From the NCBI GenBank assembly GCA_900548735.1, contig URMC01000073.1, positions 1-8,648 of the forward strand: a DNA stretch of 8,648 nt. Direction: 5' to 3'. Under the pieces are notes generated by a model that was not told the origin of the DNA, ran no database searches, and worked only from the letters and a program-made list of their open reading frames with translations. The translations under genes and the position numbers were made by a program. The first letter of the stretch is position 1; every line of letters starts with the position of its first letter. Source of the stretch: an uncultured Eubacteriales bacterium (GTDB lineage Bacteria; Bacillota; Clostridia; Oscillospirales; CAG-272). Below are positions 1-5,811 of the stretch, piece by piece.

Positions 1-1
1 G

Positions 2-27
2 TATAAACGCATAAATCTTTGTTTATA
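2..27. repeat. Inverted repeat upstream of the ssb fragment
   Basis: TATAAAC at 2-8 and GTTTATA at 21-27 are perfect 7-base inverted arms around a 12-base spacer, in the AT-rich leader before the ssb start. No T-run follows, so it does not look like an intrinsic terminator. TATAAT at 24-29 and TATAAA at 41-46 resemble -10 boxes, but no good -35 can be paired with either inside the window. In such AT-rich DNA the arms could arise by chance. Confidence 0.25.
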
Positions 28-74
28 ATCCTACTGAAAGTATAAAATAAATACATATTAAAAGGTGGTATTAT

Positions 75-305
75 ATGAATAATGTAGTTTTAGTAGGCAG
101 ATTAACTAAAGATCCAGAGTTAAGATATGTAGGTGAAAAGAATAATGCACTAACTAATTTTTCCTTAGCTGTAGATAGAGGATATAAAAACTCACAAGGT
201 GAAAGTAAGGTTGATTTTATTAATATAGAAATTTGGGGAAGGCAAGCTGAAATTTTTTGTAGGATCCATGTACGGGCCGATCCGCCGGATGATGGCAAAC
301 AATGA
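75..305 (+). pseudogene. ssb: Single-stranded DNA-binding protein, N-terminal fragment fused to unrelated sequence
   Basis: SSB binds single-stranded DNA as an OB-fold oligomer during replication, repair and recombination. The start MNNVVLVGRLTKDPELRY is the family's characteristic first strand, followed by LTNFSLAVDR and DFINIEIWGRQAE (residues 47-59), which bacterial SSBs share. An AAAGGTGG ribosome binding site at 61-68 supports ATG 75. After about residue 62 the homology stops. The expected continuation (a YLxKG-type segment, the rest of the OB fold and the acidic C-terminal tail) is missing, and the reading frame runs out-of-frame through GC-rich DNA to a chance stop at 303-305. A normal SSB is about 140-170 residues; only about 60 are present. 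Codons here are extremely AT-rich, unlike every other gene in the window. I read this as a fragment of another genome joined at about 258-267, not as a functional gene. Confidence 0.8.
258..268. other. Composition and homology breakpoint at GGATCC
   Basis: Within about ten bases, sequence goes from roughly 30% GC with ssb homology to clearly GC-rich with PadR-like homology in a different frame. The hexamer GGATCC lies at 262-267. Read in the PadR frame it gives Gly-Ser just before MYGPIRRM, so it may be native to the right-hand side. No direct repeats, target-site duplication or integrase are visible around it. Confidence 0.7.
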
Positions 306-459
306 AATCACCGAGCGCCGCGAGGTTGTAGGCGAACGTCGCTTCCGCAATTACTACCACATGGAAGAAGCAGGCAAGGAGTATCTTGCCGCCCTTCAAA
401 AAGAATACCGCGATCTGATCAGCGGTATCCGGTACCTGACACAGGATCAATCCAAATAA
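262..459 (+). pseudogene. PadR-like transcriptional regulator, C-terminal remnant
   Basis: The reading frame gives about 65 residues beginning GSMYGPIRRMMANNEI and ending in a TAA at 457-459. The pattern fits the second half of a PadR winged-helix domain. It runs from the end of the recognition region (YGPIRRM) through the wing, where a charged turn precedes RNYYHMEEAGKEYL (family form: RKYYxLTxxGxxxL), to a final helix with regularly spaced hydrophobic residues (LQKEYRDLISGIRYL) of the kind that mediates dimerisation. PadR proteins are usually 100-180 residues and have an N-terminal helix-turn-helix, which is absent here because the 5' part lies beyond the breakpoint. ATG 268 has no convincing ribosome binding site and falls inside the conserved domain, so it is not a natural start. 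The intact gene presumably exists in the source genome. Assignment to PadR is by pattern only. Confidence 0.6.
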
Positions 460-476
460 CCCTTCTTCGCAAAACC

Positions 477-524
477 AAGAAAGCCCCCCACCCGGCAAAA
501 ATCCGCCGGACGGGGGCTTTCTTT
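477..524 (+). terminator. Rho-independent terminator after the PadR-like gene
   Basis: AAGAAAGCCCCC at 477-488 pairs perfectly with GGGGGCTTTCTT at 512-523. Inside it a second stem, CCGGC at 492-496 with GCCGG at 505-509, encloses an A-rich loop. The T-rich 3' arm (TTTCTTT) supplies the U-tract. It lies 18 bases after the PadR-like stop and separates that gene from the nrd operon. Confidence 0.8.
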
Positions 525-525
525 G

Positions 526-597
526 CCATTCCCCGCTTGCCATGCGGGGGTGGGGATTTCCCTCCTTCCGGTGGTTGAAATTTTTGCGCCACGCAAA
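526..597. repeat. Two further intergenic hairpins
   Basis: CCCCGC at 531-536 pairs with GCGGGG at 544-549 across a 7-base loop, and CCA 526-528 / TGG 551-553 extends the stem imperfectly. A second perfect dyad, TTTGCG at 583-588 with CGCAAA at 592-597, has a CCA loop. Neither has an adjacent T-run on the plus strand, so their role is unclear. Together with the preceding terminator they fill the gap between the PadR-like remnant and the nrd promoter; no open reading frame of interest is seen here. Confidence 0.45.
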
Positions 598-615
598 CAT
601 TGACAAAAATAAAAA

Positions 616-631
616 TATCAATATTTAGTTT
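616..631 (+). promoter_or_regulatory. NrdR-like box 1 (upstream)
   Basis: TATCAATATTTAGTTT matches the remembered NrdR consensus (acaCwAtATaTwGtgt) at 11 of 16 positions, with the inner CAATATTTAGT matching 10 of 11. It lies just upstream of the -35 element and also contains most of a perfect dyad, AAATAT 613-618 / ATATTT 621-626. Alone it would be weak. Its exact 32-bp offset from a better second box makes it credible. Confidence 0.55.
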
Positions 632-637
632 TTGGTA

Positions 638-666
638 TTGACAAGCAACACAAGATATGGTATTAT
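638..666 (+). promoter_or_regulatory. Sigma-A promoter of the nrdG-nrdD-trxB operon
   Basis: A perfect -35 TTGACA at 638-643, a 17-base spacer and -10 TATTAT at 661-666. Transcription should start near 673, leaving a leader of about 25 bases that carries the nrdG ribosome binding site. It lies between and under the two NrdR-like boxes, so repressor binding would block polymerase. Confidence 0.8.
648..663 (+). promoter_or_regulatory. NrdR-like box 2 (overlaps the -10 element)
   Basis: ACACAAGATATGGTAT matches the remembered NrdR consensus at 13 of 16 positions. It covers the 3' half of the promoter spacer and the first bases of the -10. It starts 32 bp after box 1, leaving a 16-bp gap. NrdR sites characteristically occur as pairs with a 15-16 bp gap, about three helical turns, upstream of ribonucleotide reductase genes. 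NrdR is an ATP-cone zinc-ribbon repressor that senses (d)ATP. Confidence 0.6.
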
Positions 667-696
667 AAGAGAGCTGACGCAAAAAGGAGGAGATCC

Positions 697-1392
697 GTGA
701 AAATTGAAGGTTTTCAGAAACTGACCCTGCTGGATTTCCCCGGGAAAACCGCCGCAACGGTCTTTACCGGCGGGTGCAATTTCCGCTGTCCTTTCTGCCA
801 CAACGCCCTGCTGGTTTTACCGGAGGAACAGCCCGCCCCGTTTGAGGAAGAAGAAATTTTCGCGTACCTGCGGCGCCGCCGCGGAGTGCTGGACGGCGTG
901 GTGGTGACCGGAGGGGAGCCGTTGCTGCAAAGCGACATCGTTGCCTTTCTTGCCAAGTTAAAGGATTTGGGATTTCTGGTCAAATTAGACACCAACGGTT
1001 CCAACCCTGCCCGGCTGAAAGAGTTGCTTGACGCGGGGCTTGCGGATTATGTGGCAATGGATATCAAAAACGCGCCCTCCGCTTATGCAAAAACCGTAGG
1101 AATGCCGGGGGTAGACATCGGGGCGATTGCCGCAAGCCGGGACATCCTGATGACGGGCAAGGTGGATTTTGAGTTTCGCACCACGCTGGTGCGGGGGCTG
1201 CACACCGAGGATTCCGTGCGCGAAATGGCACAGTTTATCGCCGGGGGCGAGAAATACTACCTGCAACAATTCAAAAATTCCGGCAATCTGATTGCCCCGG
1301 ACGGGCTTTCGGCATTTACCGGAGAAGAAATGCAAAAATTTGCCGCAATCTGCCGCACCTTTGTGCCGGCAACCGAGATCCGCGGCTTATAA
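697..1392 (+). CDS. nrdG: Anaerobic ribonucleoside-triphosphate reductase activating protein (radical SAM)
   Basis: NrdG uses a [4Fe-4S] cluster and S-adenosylmethionine to generate a 5'-deoxyadenosyl radical that abstracts hydrogen from the C-terminal glycine of NrdD, switching on class III ribonucleotide reductase in the cytoplasm. The cluster ligands are C27, C31 and C34 in CNFRCPFC (CxxxCxxC). The SAM-binding GGEP motif is at 72-75 (VVTGGEPLLQ), followed by the usual beta/alpha repeats with DTNG and AMDIK. At 231 residues it is longer than the E. coli type (about 154) and fits the longer NrdG2-type subfamily, whose opening MxIxGFQKLTLLDFPG is recognisable. The start is GTG 697, eight bases after a strong AAAAAGGAGG at 681-690. 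It is the first gene of the operon and precedes nrdD by 23 bases, the reverse of the E. coli gene order. Expression should be under the NrdR-like boxes upstream. Confidence 0.93.
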   Translation: MKIEGFQKLTLLDFPGKTAATVFTGGCNFRCPFCHNALLVLPEEQPAPFEEEEIFAYLRRRRGVLDGVVVTGGEPLLQSDIVAFLAKLKDLGFLVKLDTNGSNPARLKELLDAGLADYVAMDIKNAPSAYAKTVGMPGVDIGAIAASRDILMTGKVDFEFRTTLVRGLHTEDSVREMAQFIAGGEKYYLQQFKNSGNLIAPDGLSAFTGEEMQKFAAICRTFVPATEIRGL

Positions 1393-1415
1393 ATAGAATA
1401 AAGGAGAAAAACACC

Positions 1416-3785
1416 ATGTACCAGATCATCAAAAGAGACGGTCAGATTGCTGAATTTGACATCAGCAAGATCGCAAACGCGATGAAAAAGGCATTTGATG
1501 CCACCAACACCGAGTACACCGATAACGTGATTGATTTCCTCGCAATCCGCGTCTCAGCGGACTTTCTGCCCAAGATCAAAAACGGCTATGTTGCCGTGGA
1601 GGATATTCAGGACAGCGTGGAATCCGTGCTCTCCCGCGGCGGCTACGATGCCGTTGCCAAAGCGTACATCCTGTACCGCAAACAGCGCGAAAAGCTCCGT
1701 AATCTGAAAAATCCCTACCTTGATTATAAAGAGACCGTCAATAAGTACCTGCACGCCATCGACTGGCGCGTGAAAGAGAACTCCACCGTGACCTATTCGG
1801 TGGGCGGTCTGATTCTTTCCAACTCCGGCGCGATTACGGCAAACTACTGGCTCTCCGAAATCTATGACGAGGAAGTCAGCAACGCGCACAAAAACTGCGA
1901 CATCCACCTGCACGACCTCTCGATGCTGACCGGCTACTGCGCAGGTTGGAGTTTGAAACAGTTGATTAAGGAAGGTCTTGGCGGCGTGCCCGGCAAGATC
2001 ACCTCCTCCCCCGCCAGCCACCTCTCCACGCTCTGCAACCAGATGGTCAATTTCCTTGGCATTATGCAGAACGAATGGGCGGGTGCGCAGGCGTTCTCCT
2101 CCTTTGACACCTATCTTGCCCCCTTTGTTAAAGTGGATCATCTCACCTACAAAGAGGTCAAGCAGTGCGTGCAGTCCTTTATCTACGGCGTCAACACGCC
2201 CTCCCGTTGGGGCACGCAGGCTCCCTTCTCCAACATTACGCTGGACTGGACCGTTCCTGCCGACCTCAAAGACCTGCCCGCGATTGTCGGCGGCAAGGAA
2301 ATGGACTTCACCTACGGTGACTGCACAGAGGAAATGAAGCTGGTCAACAAGGCGTTTATCGACATCATGATCGAGGGTGACGCCAACGGCCGCGGCTTCC
2401 AGTACCCGATCCCGACCTACTCCATCACCCGTGATTTTGACTGGTCGCCCACAGAGAACAACAAGCTGCTGTTTGAGATGACCGCAAAATACGGCACACC
2501 TTACTTCTCCAACTATATCAACAGCGATATGGAACCCAGCGACGTGCGCTCCATGTGCTGCCGTCTCCGCCTGGATCTGCGTGAGCTGCGCAAAAAATCC
2601 GGCGGCTACTTCGGCTCCGGTGAGAGCACCGGCTCCATCGGCGTGGTGACCATCAACATGCCGCGTATCGCCTACCTTGCCACCGACGAAGCGGACTTCT
2701 ACAAGCGTCTTGACCACATGATGGATATCTCCGCGCGCTCGCTGAAAACCAAGCGCACGGTCATCACCAAACTGCTGGAAAACGGGCTGTATCCTTACAC
2801 CAAGCGTTATCTCGGTTCGTTCAACAACCACTTCTCCACCATCGGTCTTGTGGGCATGAACGAAGCAGGGCTGAATGCGAAGTGGGTACGCGCCGATATG
2901 ACCGACCCGCGTTGCCAGGAGTTCACCAAAAACGTGCTGAACCACATGAGAGAGCGTCTCTCCGACTATCAGGAGCAGTACGGCGACCTGTACAACCTGG
3001 AAGCCACCCCGGCGGAATCCACCTCTTACCGTCTTGCCAAGCATGACGTGGAGCAGTTCCCCGATATCATCACCGCGGCGGAAGCCGGCGGCACACCTTA
3101 CTACACCAACAGCAGCCATCTGCCTGTCGGCTACACGGACGACATCTTTACCGCACTGGACATTCAGGATGAATTGCAGACCCTGTACACCTCCGGCACG
3201 GTGTTCCACGCTTTCCTCGGCGAGAAAATGCCGAGTTGGGAAGCCGCGGCAAACCTGGTGCGCAAGATTGCCGAAAACTACAAACTGCCCTACTATACCA
3301 TCTCGCCCACCTACTCGGTGTGCAAGAACCACGGGTACCTGACGGGCGAGCAGTATGTTTGCCCCAAGTGCGGTGAGGCGACGGAGGTTTACAGCCGTAT
3401 CACCGGCTATTACCGCCCGGTGCAGAACTGGAATGCGGGCAAAACGCAGGAATACAAGGAACGCAAAGAGTACAATATCGAAACCAGCGTGCTCACGCAC
3501 GGCAAACCCGTGACCGAGAACACCGCGGCAAAGGCAGCGGAGCCGGAGGCGAAGCTGGCAAACGGCAGTTATCTCTTTACCTCTGCAACCTGCCCCAACT
3601 GCAAGATCGCCTGCTCCATGATGGACAAAGCGGGCTATGCCTACACCAAACTGCTGGCAACCGACCATGCGGAACTTGCCACGGCACTGGGCATCAAGCA
3701 GGCACCGACCCTTGTGGTCGTAGACGGTGACAGCGTGGCAAAGTTTGCGGGCGTTGGCGCGATCAAGGCGGAGCTTGGGCTGTAA
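1416..3785 (+). CDS. nrdD: Class III anaerobic ribonucleoside-triphosphate reductase with fused C-terminal thioredoxin-like domain
   Basis: NrdD reduces ribonucleoside triphosphates to deoxyribonucleotides without oxygen, using a glycyl radical made by NrdG. Domains in order: an ATP-cone at about residues 3-92 (YQIIKRDGQIAEFD), the allosteric on/off switch; the ten-stranded catalytic barrel, with candidate active-site cysteines C175 (TGYCAGWSL) and C381/C382 (SMCCRLRL); a zinc site C636-x2-H639-x9-C649-x2-C652; and the glycyl-radical loop RITGYYRPVQNWNAGK with G664. After an Ala/Glu/Lys-rich linker (about 690-714), residues about 715-789 form an extra redoxin domain. It has YLFTSATCPNC (C726, C729), a likely cis-proline in KQAPTLVV, and a closing strand and helix. 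This explains 789 residues against about 710 for E. coli NrdD. ATG 1416 follows AAGGAG at 1401-1406. The TAA overlaps the trxB ATG by one base (TAATG), implying coupled translation. NrdD identity is certain; the fused domain's role as internal reductant is inferred. Confidence 0.96.
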   Translation: MYQIIKRDGQIAEFDISKIANAMKKAFDATNTEYTDNVIDFLAIRVSADFLPKIKNGYVAVEDIQDSVESVLSRGGYDAVAKAYILYRKQREKLRNLKNPYLDYKETVNKYLHAIDWRVKENSTVTYSVGGLILSNSGAITANYWLSEIYDEEVSNAHKNCDIHLHDLSMLTGYCAGWSLKQLIKEGLGGVPGKITSSPASHLSTLCNQMVNFLGIMQNEWAGAQAFSSFDTYLAPFVKVDHLTYKEVKQCVQSFIYGVNTPSRWGTQAPFSNITLDWTVPADLKDLPAIVGGKEMDFTYGDCTEEMKLVNKAFIDIMIEGDANGRGFQYPIPTYSITRDFDWSPTENNKLLFEMTAKYGTPYFSNYINSDMEPSDVRSMCCRLRLDLRELRKKSGGYFGSGESTGSIGVVTINMPRIAYLATDEADFYKRLDHMMDISARSLKTKRTVITKLLENGLYPYTKRYLGSFNNHFSTIGLVGMNEAGLNAKWVRADMTDPRCQEFTKNVLNHMRERLSDYQEQYGDLYNLEATPAESTSYRLAKHDVEQFPDIITAAEAGGTPYYTNSSHLPVGYTDDIFTALDIQDELQTLYTSGTVFHAFLGEKMPSWEAAANLVRKIAENYKLPYYTISPTYSVCKNHGYLTGEQYVCPKCGEATEVYSRITGYYRPVQNWNAGKTQEYKERKEYNIETSVLTHGKPVTENTAAKAAEPEAKLANGSYLFTSATCPNCKIACSMMDKAGYAYTKLLATDHAELATALGIKQAPTLVVVDGDSVAKFAGVGAIKAELGL

Positions 3786-4693
3786 TGAATTACGATATTA
3801 TTATCATCGGCGGCGGCCCTGCGGGGCTGACCGCCGCCCTGTATGCCCTGCGGGCAAACAAGCGGGTACTTGTGATTGAAAAAGCGACCTTTGGCGGGCA
3901 GATCACGTTTTCCCCCAAGGTGGAAAACATCCCCGGTTTTGTGAGCCTTTCGGGCAATGAATTTGCCGAAAAGCTGGTAGAACAGGTGCTGACACAGGGT
4001 GCCGATGTGGAATATGCCGAGGTGCTTCGCATTGCGGATGACGGTGTGAAAACCGTGATCACCGACAGCGGCGAATTCAAAGCACCGGCGGTGATTCTGG
4101 CAACCGGAGCAAAGCACCGGTTGCTGGGGCTTGACCGGGAGGAGGAATTTATCGGCAACGGCATTTCCTTCTGTGCGGTCTGTGACGGGGCATTTTTCAA
4201 GGACGGTACTGTTGCCGTGATCGGTGGCGGAAACTCCGCCCTGCAGGAAGCACTTCAGCTCTCCGAGCTTGCCAAAAAGGTTTACGTGATTCAGAATCTT
4301 GATTTTCTCACCGGCGAGGGTCGCCTTGCCGAGGCAGTCGGCGCTAAGGAAAACATCGAAGTGATTCTCGGCACCACGGTCAGGGAAATCAAGGGGGACG
4401 ACACTTTCCGCGGGATTGTCCTGCGGCGGGAGGCGGACGGCACGCTCACGGACCTTGCCCTTGACGGGATGTTTGTGGCAATCGGGCTGGTGCCGCAGAA
4501 TGAGCCGTTTGCCAATCTGATTAACGTGGACGCACGCGGCTACGCCGCATACGGTGAGGATTGCACCACCGGCACGCCGGGCGTGTTTGTGGCAGGCGAC
4601 TGCCGCGCGAAAGCCATCCGGCAGGTGACCACCGCCGCCGCCGACGGTGCCGTAGCCGCCCTTGCGGCGTGTAAATATCTGGACGAACAATAA
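3785..4693 (+). CDS. trxB: Thioredoxin reductase-like flavoprotein, atypical pyridine-nucleotide site
   Basis: A 302-residue protein with low-molecular-weight thioredoxin reductase architecture. An N-terminal FAD-binding GGGPAG is at 9-14, a redox-active disulfide CAVC at 130-133 is followed by DGAFF, a second dinucleotide motif GGGNSA is at 147-152, and the C-terminal FAD motif FVAGDCRAKAIRQVTTAAADGA is centred on D272. The family transfers electrons to a thioredoxin or glutaredoxin-type disulfide. The likely client here is the CPNC domain fused to NrdD, whose gene overlaps this one by one base. There is no separate ribosome binding site, so translation is probably coupled. Oddity: where NADPH-using enzymes have HRRDxFR, this one reads QNLDFLT (170-176), without the arginines that bind the 2'-phosphate. 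NADH, ferredoxin or another donor is therefore possible. The gene ends the operon and is followed by a terminator. The name is by family; the electron donor is unknown. Confidence 0.88.
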   Translation: MNYDIIIIGGGPAGLTAALYALRANKRVLVIEKATFGGQITFSPKVENIPGFVSLSGNEFAEKLVEQVLTQGADVEYAEVLRIADDGVKTVITDSGEFKAPAVILATGAKHRLLGLDREEEFIGNGISFCAVCDGAFFKDGTVAVIGGGNSALQEALQLSELAKKVYVIQNLDFLTGEGRLAEAVGAKENIEVILGTTVREIKGDDTFRGIVLRREADGTLTDLALDGMFVAIGLVPQNEPFANLINVDARGYAAYGEDCTTGTPGVFVAGDCRAKAIRQVTTAAADGAVAALAACKYLDEQ

Positions 4694-4740
4694 GCGCCGG
4701 CACCCCGCGTGCAGGCAATGATTTCACGGATTTCCGAAAA

Positions 4741-4776
4741 AAAGAACGGGCAGGCTCCCCCTGTCCGTTCTTTTTT
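4741..4776. terminator. Bidirectional intrinsic terminator between trxB and the AraC-type gene
   Basis: AAAGAACGGGCAGG (4741-4754) pairs with CCTGTCCGTTCTTT (4760-4773) around a CTCCC loop, with one G-T wobble. Seven or more T residues follow on the plus strand, and an A-run at 4737-4743 supplies a T-run for the minus strand. It can therefore end both the nrd operon and the convergent regulator gene, whose stop codon directly abuts it. Confidence 0.88.
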
Positions 4777-5630
4777 CAGTTGCCGGCGGTTCCTTTTTTA
4801 TATTGCATCGGCGAGACCCCGTATTGCCGCCGGAACGCGGCGGAAAACGAGTAAACCGAGGCGTAATGCAGCGCCTCTGCCGTTTCCCCCACGCTGTACC
4901 CGTCGTGAAGCAACGACTGTGCCGTTTTCATCCGTTGCCGCCGGTAATACTCCGTCAGCGTGCAGGAGGCGGTTGCGGAAAACAGTTTGGAAAGCGTGGA
5001 GTACTCATAATGAAACTCTCCGCACAGCTCCCCCAAAGATTTCATCGTGCCGATATGCGTATTGATATAATTCATAATGGAGGAAACCAGCATCTCGTCC
5101 CGCCCCGGCTTGCAAAACCCCTTGCCGCCCGGGTAATAGTGGCGGATCAGGCGGATCAGAACGCCCTCCAACAGCGCCGCGCAGTACTCCGCGTGAAACG
5201 CCTCCTCCCCTCCCATCTCATAAACCGCACGGGCAAGGGCGGAAAAAATTTCTTCATCCCGGAAAAGCCGGTCGCCCGGCGCACGGAATTGCTCCGCAAT
5301 GCGCCCCAATTGATAACCGAGCGCCTCGCTTGTCGTCTGAAAGGCAAAAAAGTGATAACGAAGCGGGTCGGCGGGGTCGGAAACGACCCGATGCGTGTCA
5401 AACGGGAAAGAAACAAAAACATCCCCGCCTTTTACCGCCGTACCGCAATCGTTGGCAAACAGTTGCCCCTTCCCCCCGACCACTGCCGTCAACTCAAAAA
5501 AATTCCGATGCATATGCGTTCCATAGCCGCCTTTTTCATCGCAATAGAGGGTACCCAGTTGATAAACCAGCAACTTTCCGTATCTTTTCGGGTCTTCCAG
5601 GAAAGCGTGATTGACGTGAAATTTACGCAT
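4776..5630 (-). CDS. AraC/XylS-family transcriptional regulator with N-terminal cupin domain
   Basis: A 284-residue DNA-binding regulator. The N-terminal cupin-like ligand-sensing half (about 1-100) shows the pattern GTHMHRNFFEL (H39, H41, E46) and later GGDVFVSFPFDTHRV (H80). The middle is helical. The C-terminal AraC domain (about 180-280) contains two helix-turn-helix units: SLGELCGEFHYEYSTLSKLF, then the signature block from AQSLLHDGYSVGETAEALHY to FRRQYGVSPMQYKK. The ligand is probably a sugar or sugar-derived metabolite, as in most cupin-AraC proteins, but cannot be named. The start ATG (5628-5630) follows an AAGGAGGGG ribosome binding site on the minus strand (5633-5645 region) and a perfect consensus promoter. 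It is transcribed divergently from the oxidoreductase/isomerase operon and most likely activates that operon and perhaps controls its own gene. Confidence 0.9.
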   Translation of the reverse strand: MRKFHVNHAFLEDPKRYGKLLVYQLGTLYCDEKGGYGTHMHRNFFELTAVVGGKGQLFANDCGTAVKGGDVFVSFPFDTHRVVSDPADPLRYHFFAFQTTSEALGYQLGRIAEQFRAPGDRLFRDEEIFSALARAVYEMGGEEAFHAEYCAALLEGVLIRLIRHYYPGGKGFCKPGRDEMLVSSIMNYINTHIGTMKSLGELCGEFHYEYSTLSKLFSATASCTLTEYYRRQRMKTAQSLLHDGYSVGETAEALHYASVYSFSAAFRRQYGVSPMQYKKGTAGN

Positions 5631-5652
5631 AATTCCCCTCCTTTTTTACTTG

Positions 5653-5681
5653 ATTATACCGTTTTTCCGCCGTTCTGTCAA
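5653..5681 (-). promoter_or_regulatory. Consensus sigma-A promoter of the AraC-type regulator
   Basis: Read on the minus strand there is TTGACA (plus positions 5676-5681), a 17-base spacer and TATAAT (5653-5658): exact consensus in both hexamers and in spacing. Transcription should begin near 5646, giving a leader of only about 16 bases that carries the ribosome binding site. This suggests strong, largely constitutive expression unless a repressor acts here. Confidence 0.85.
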
Positions 5682-5736
5682 GAAAACACCGCTTGTCCAA
5701 TCCATAAAAAGTTAAAAAATACGCCACCCGGCGCTA

Positions 5737-5765
5737 TTGTGCGGCGGTACGCACGGTGATACAAT
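5737..5765 (+). promoter_or_regulatory. Probable promoter and operator of the oxidoreductase-isomerase operon
   Basis: A good -10, TACAAT at 5760-5765, lies 17 bases from a poor -35, TTGTGC at 5737-5742 (only TTG matches). A weak -35 is common at activator-dependent promoters and fits the divergent AraC-type gene. A perfect inverted repeat, GTGCG (5739-5743) and CGCAC (5750-5754) with a 6-base spacer, lies between the -35 and -10 and could be a regulator site or an RNA-polymerase-blocking operator. Both assignments are inferences. Confidence 0.45.
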
Positions 5766-5811
5766 AAAACTGCGGATCCTTTCACCATTCAGACAAACGG
5801 AGGAAAGAAAA

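Noticed and set aside
1..305. Mobile element or prophage carrying ssb inserted into the chromosome
   Set aside because: No integrase, transposase, terminal repeats or attachment-site duplication is visible, and only a partial gene lies on the left. A chimeric join explains it more simply.
220..621. Minus-strand frames across the breakpoint and terminator region
   Set aside because: They cross the composition break and the terminator hairpins and show no domain or start signals.
1554..3668. Very long (704-codon) open frame antisense to nrdD
   Set aside because: It lies wholly opposite a gene with clear catalytic motifs. Its translation is rich in Val/Gly/His/Arg with no recognisable domain, as expected when third-position C/G bias removes stops from the opposite strand.
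4803..5759. 318-codon plus-strand frame opposite the AraC-type gene
   Set aside because: The minus strand has the consensus promoter, ribosome binding site and AraC motifs; the plus frame has none of these and reads as low-complexity basic sequence.
5737..5811. Upstream extension of the first oxidoreductase frame to ATG 5737
   Set aside because: The Rossmann fold begins at 5812 with a well-spaced GGAGGA. The 25 upstream codons overlap the probable promoter and are not family-like.
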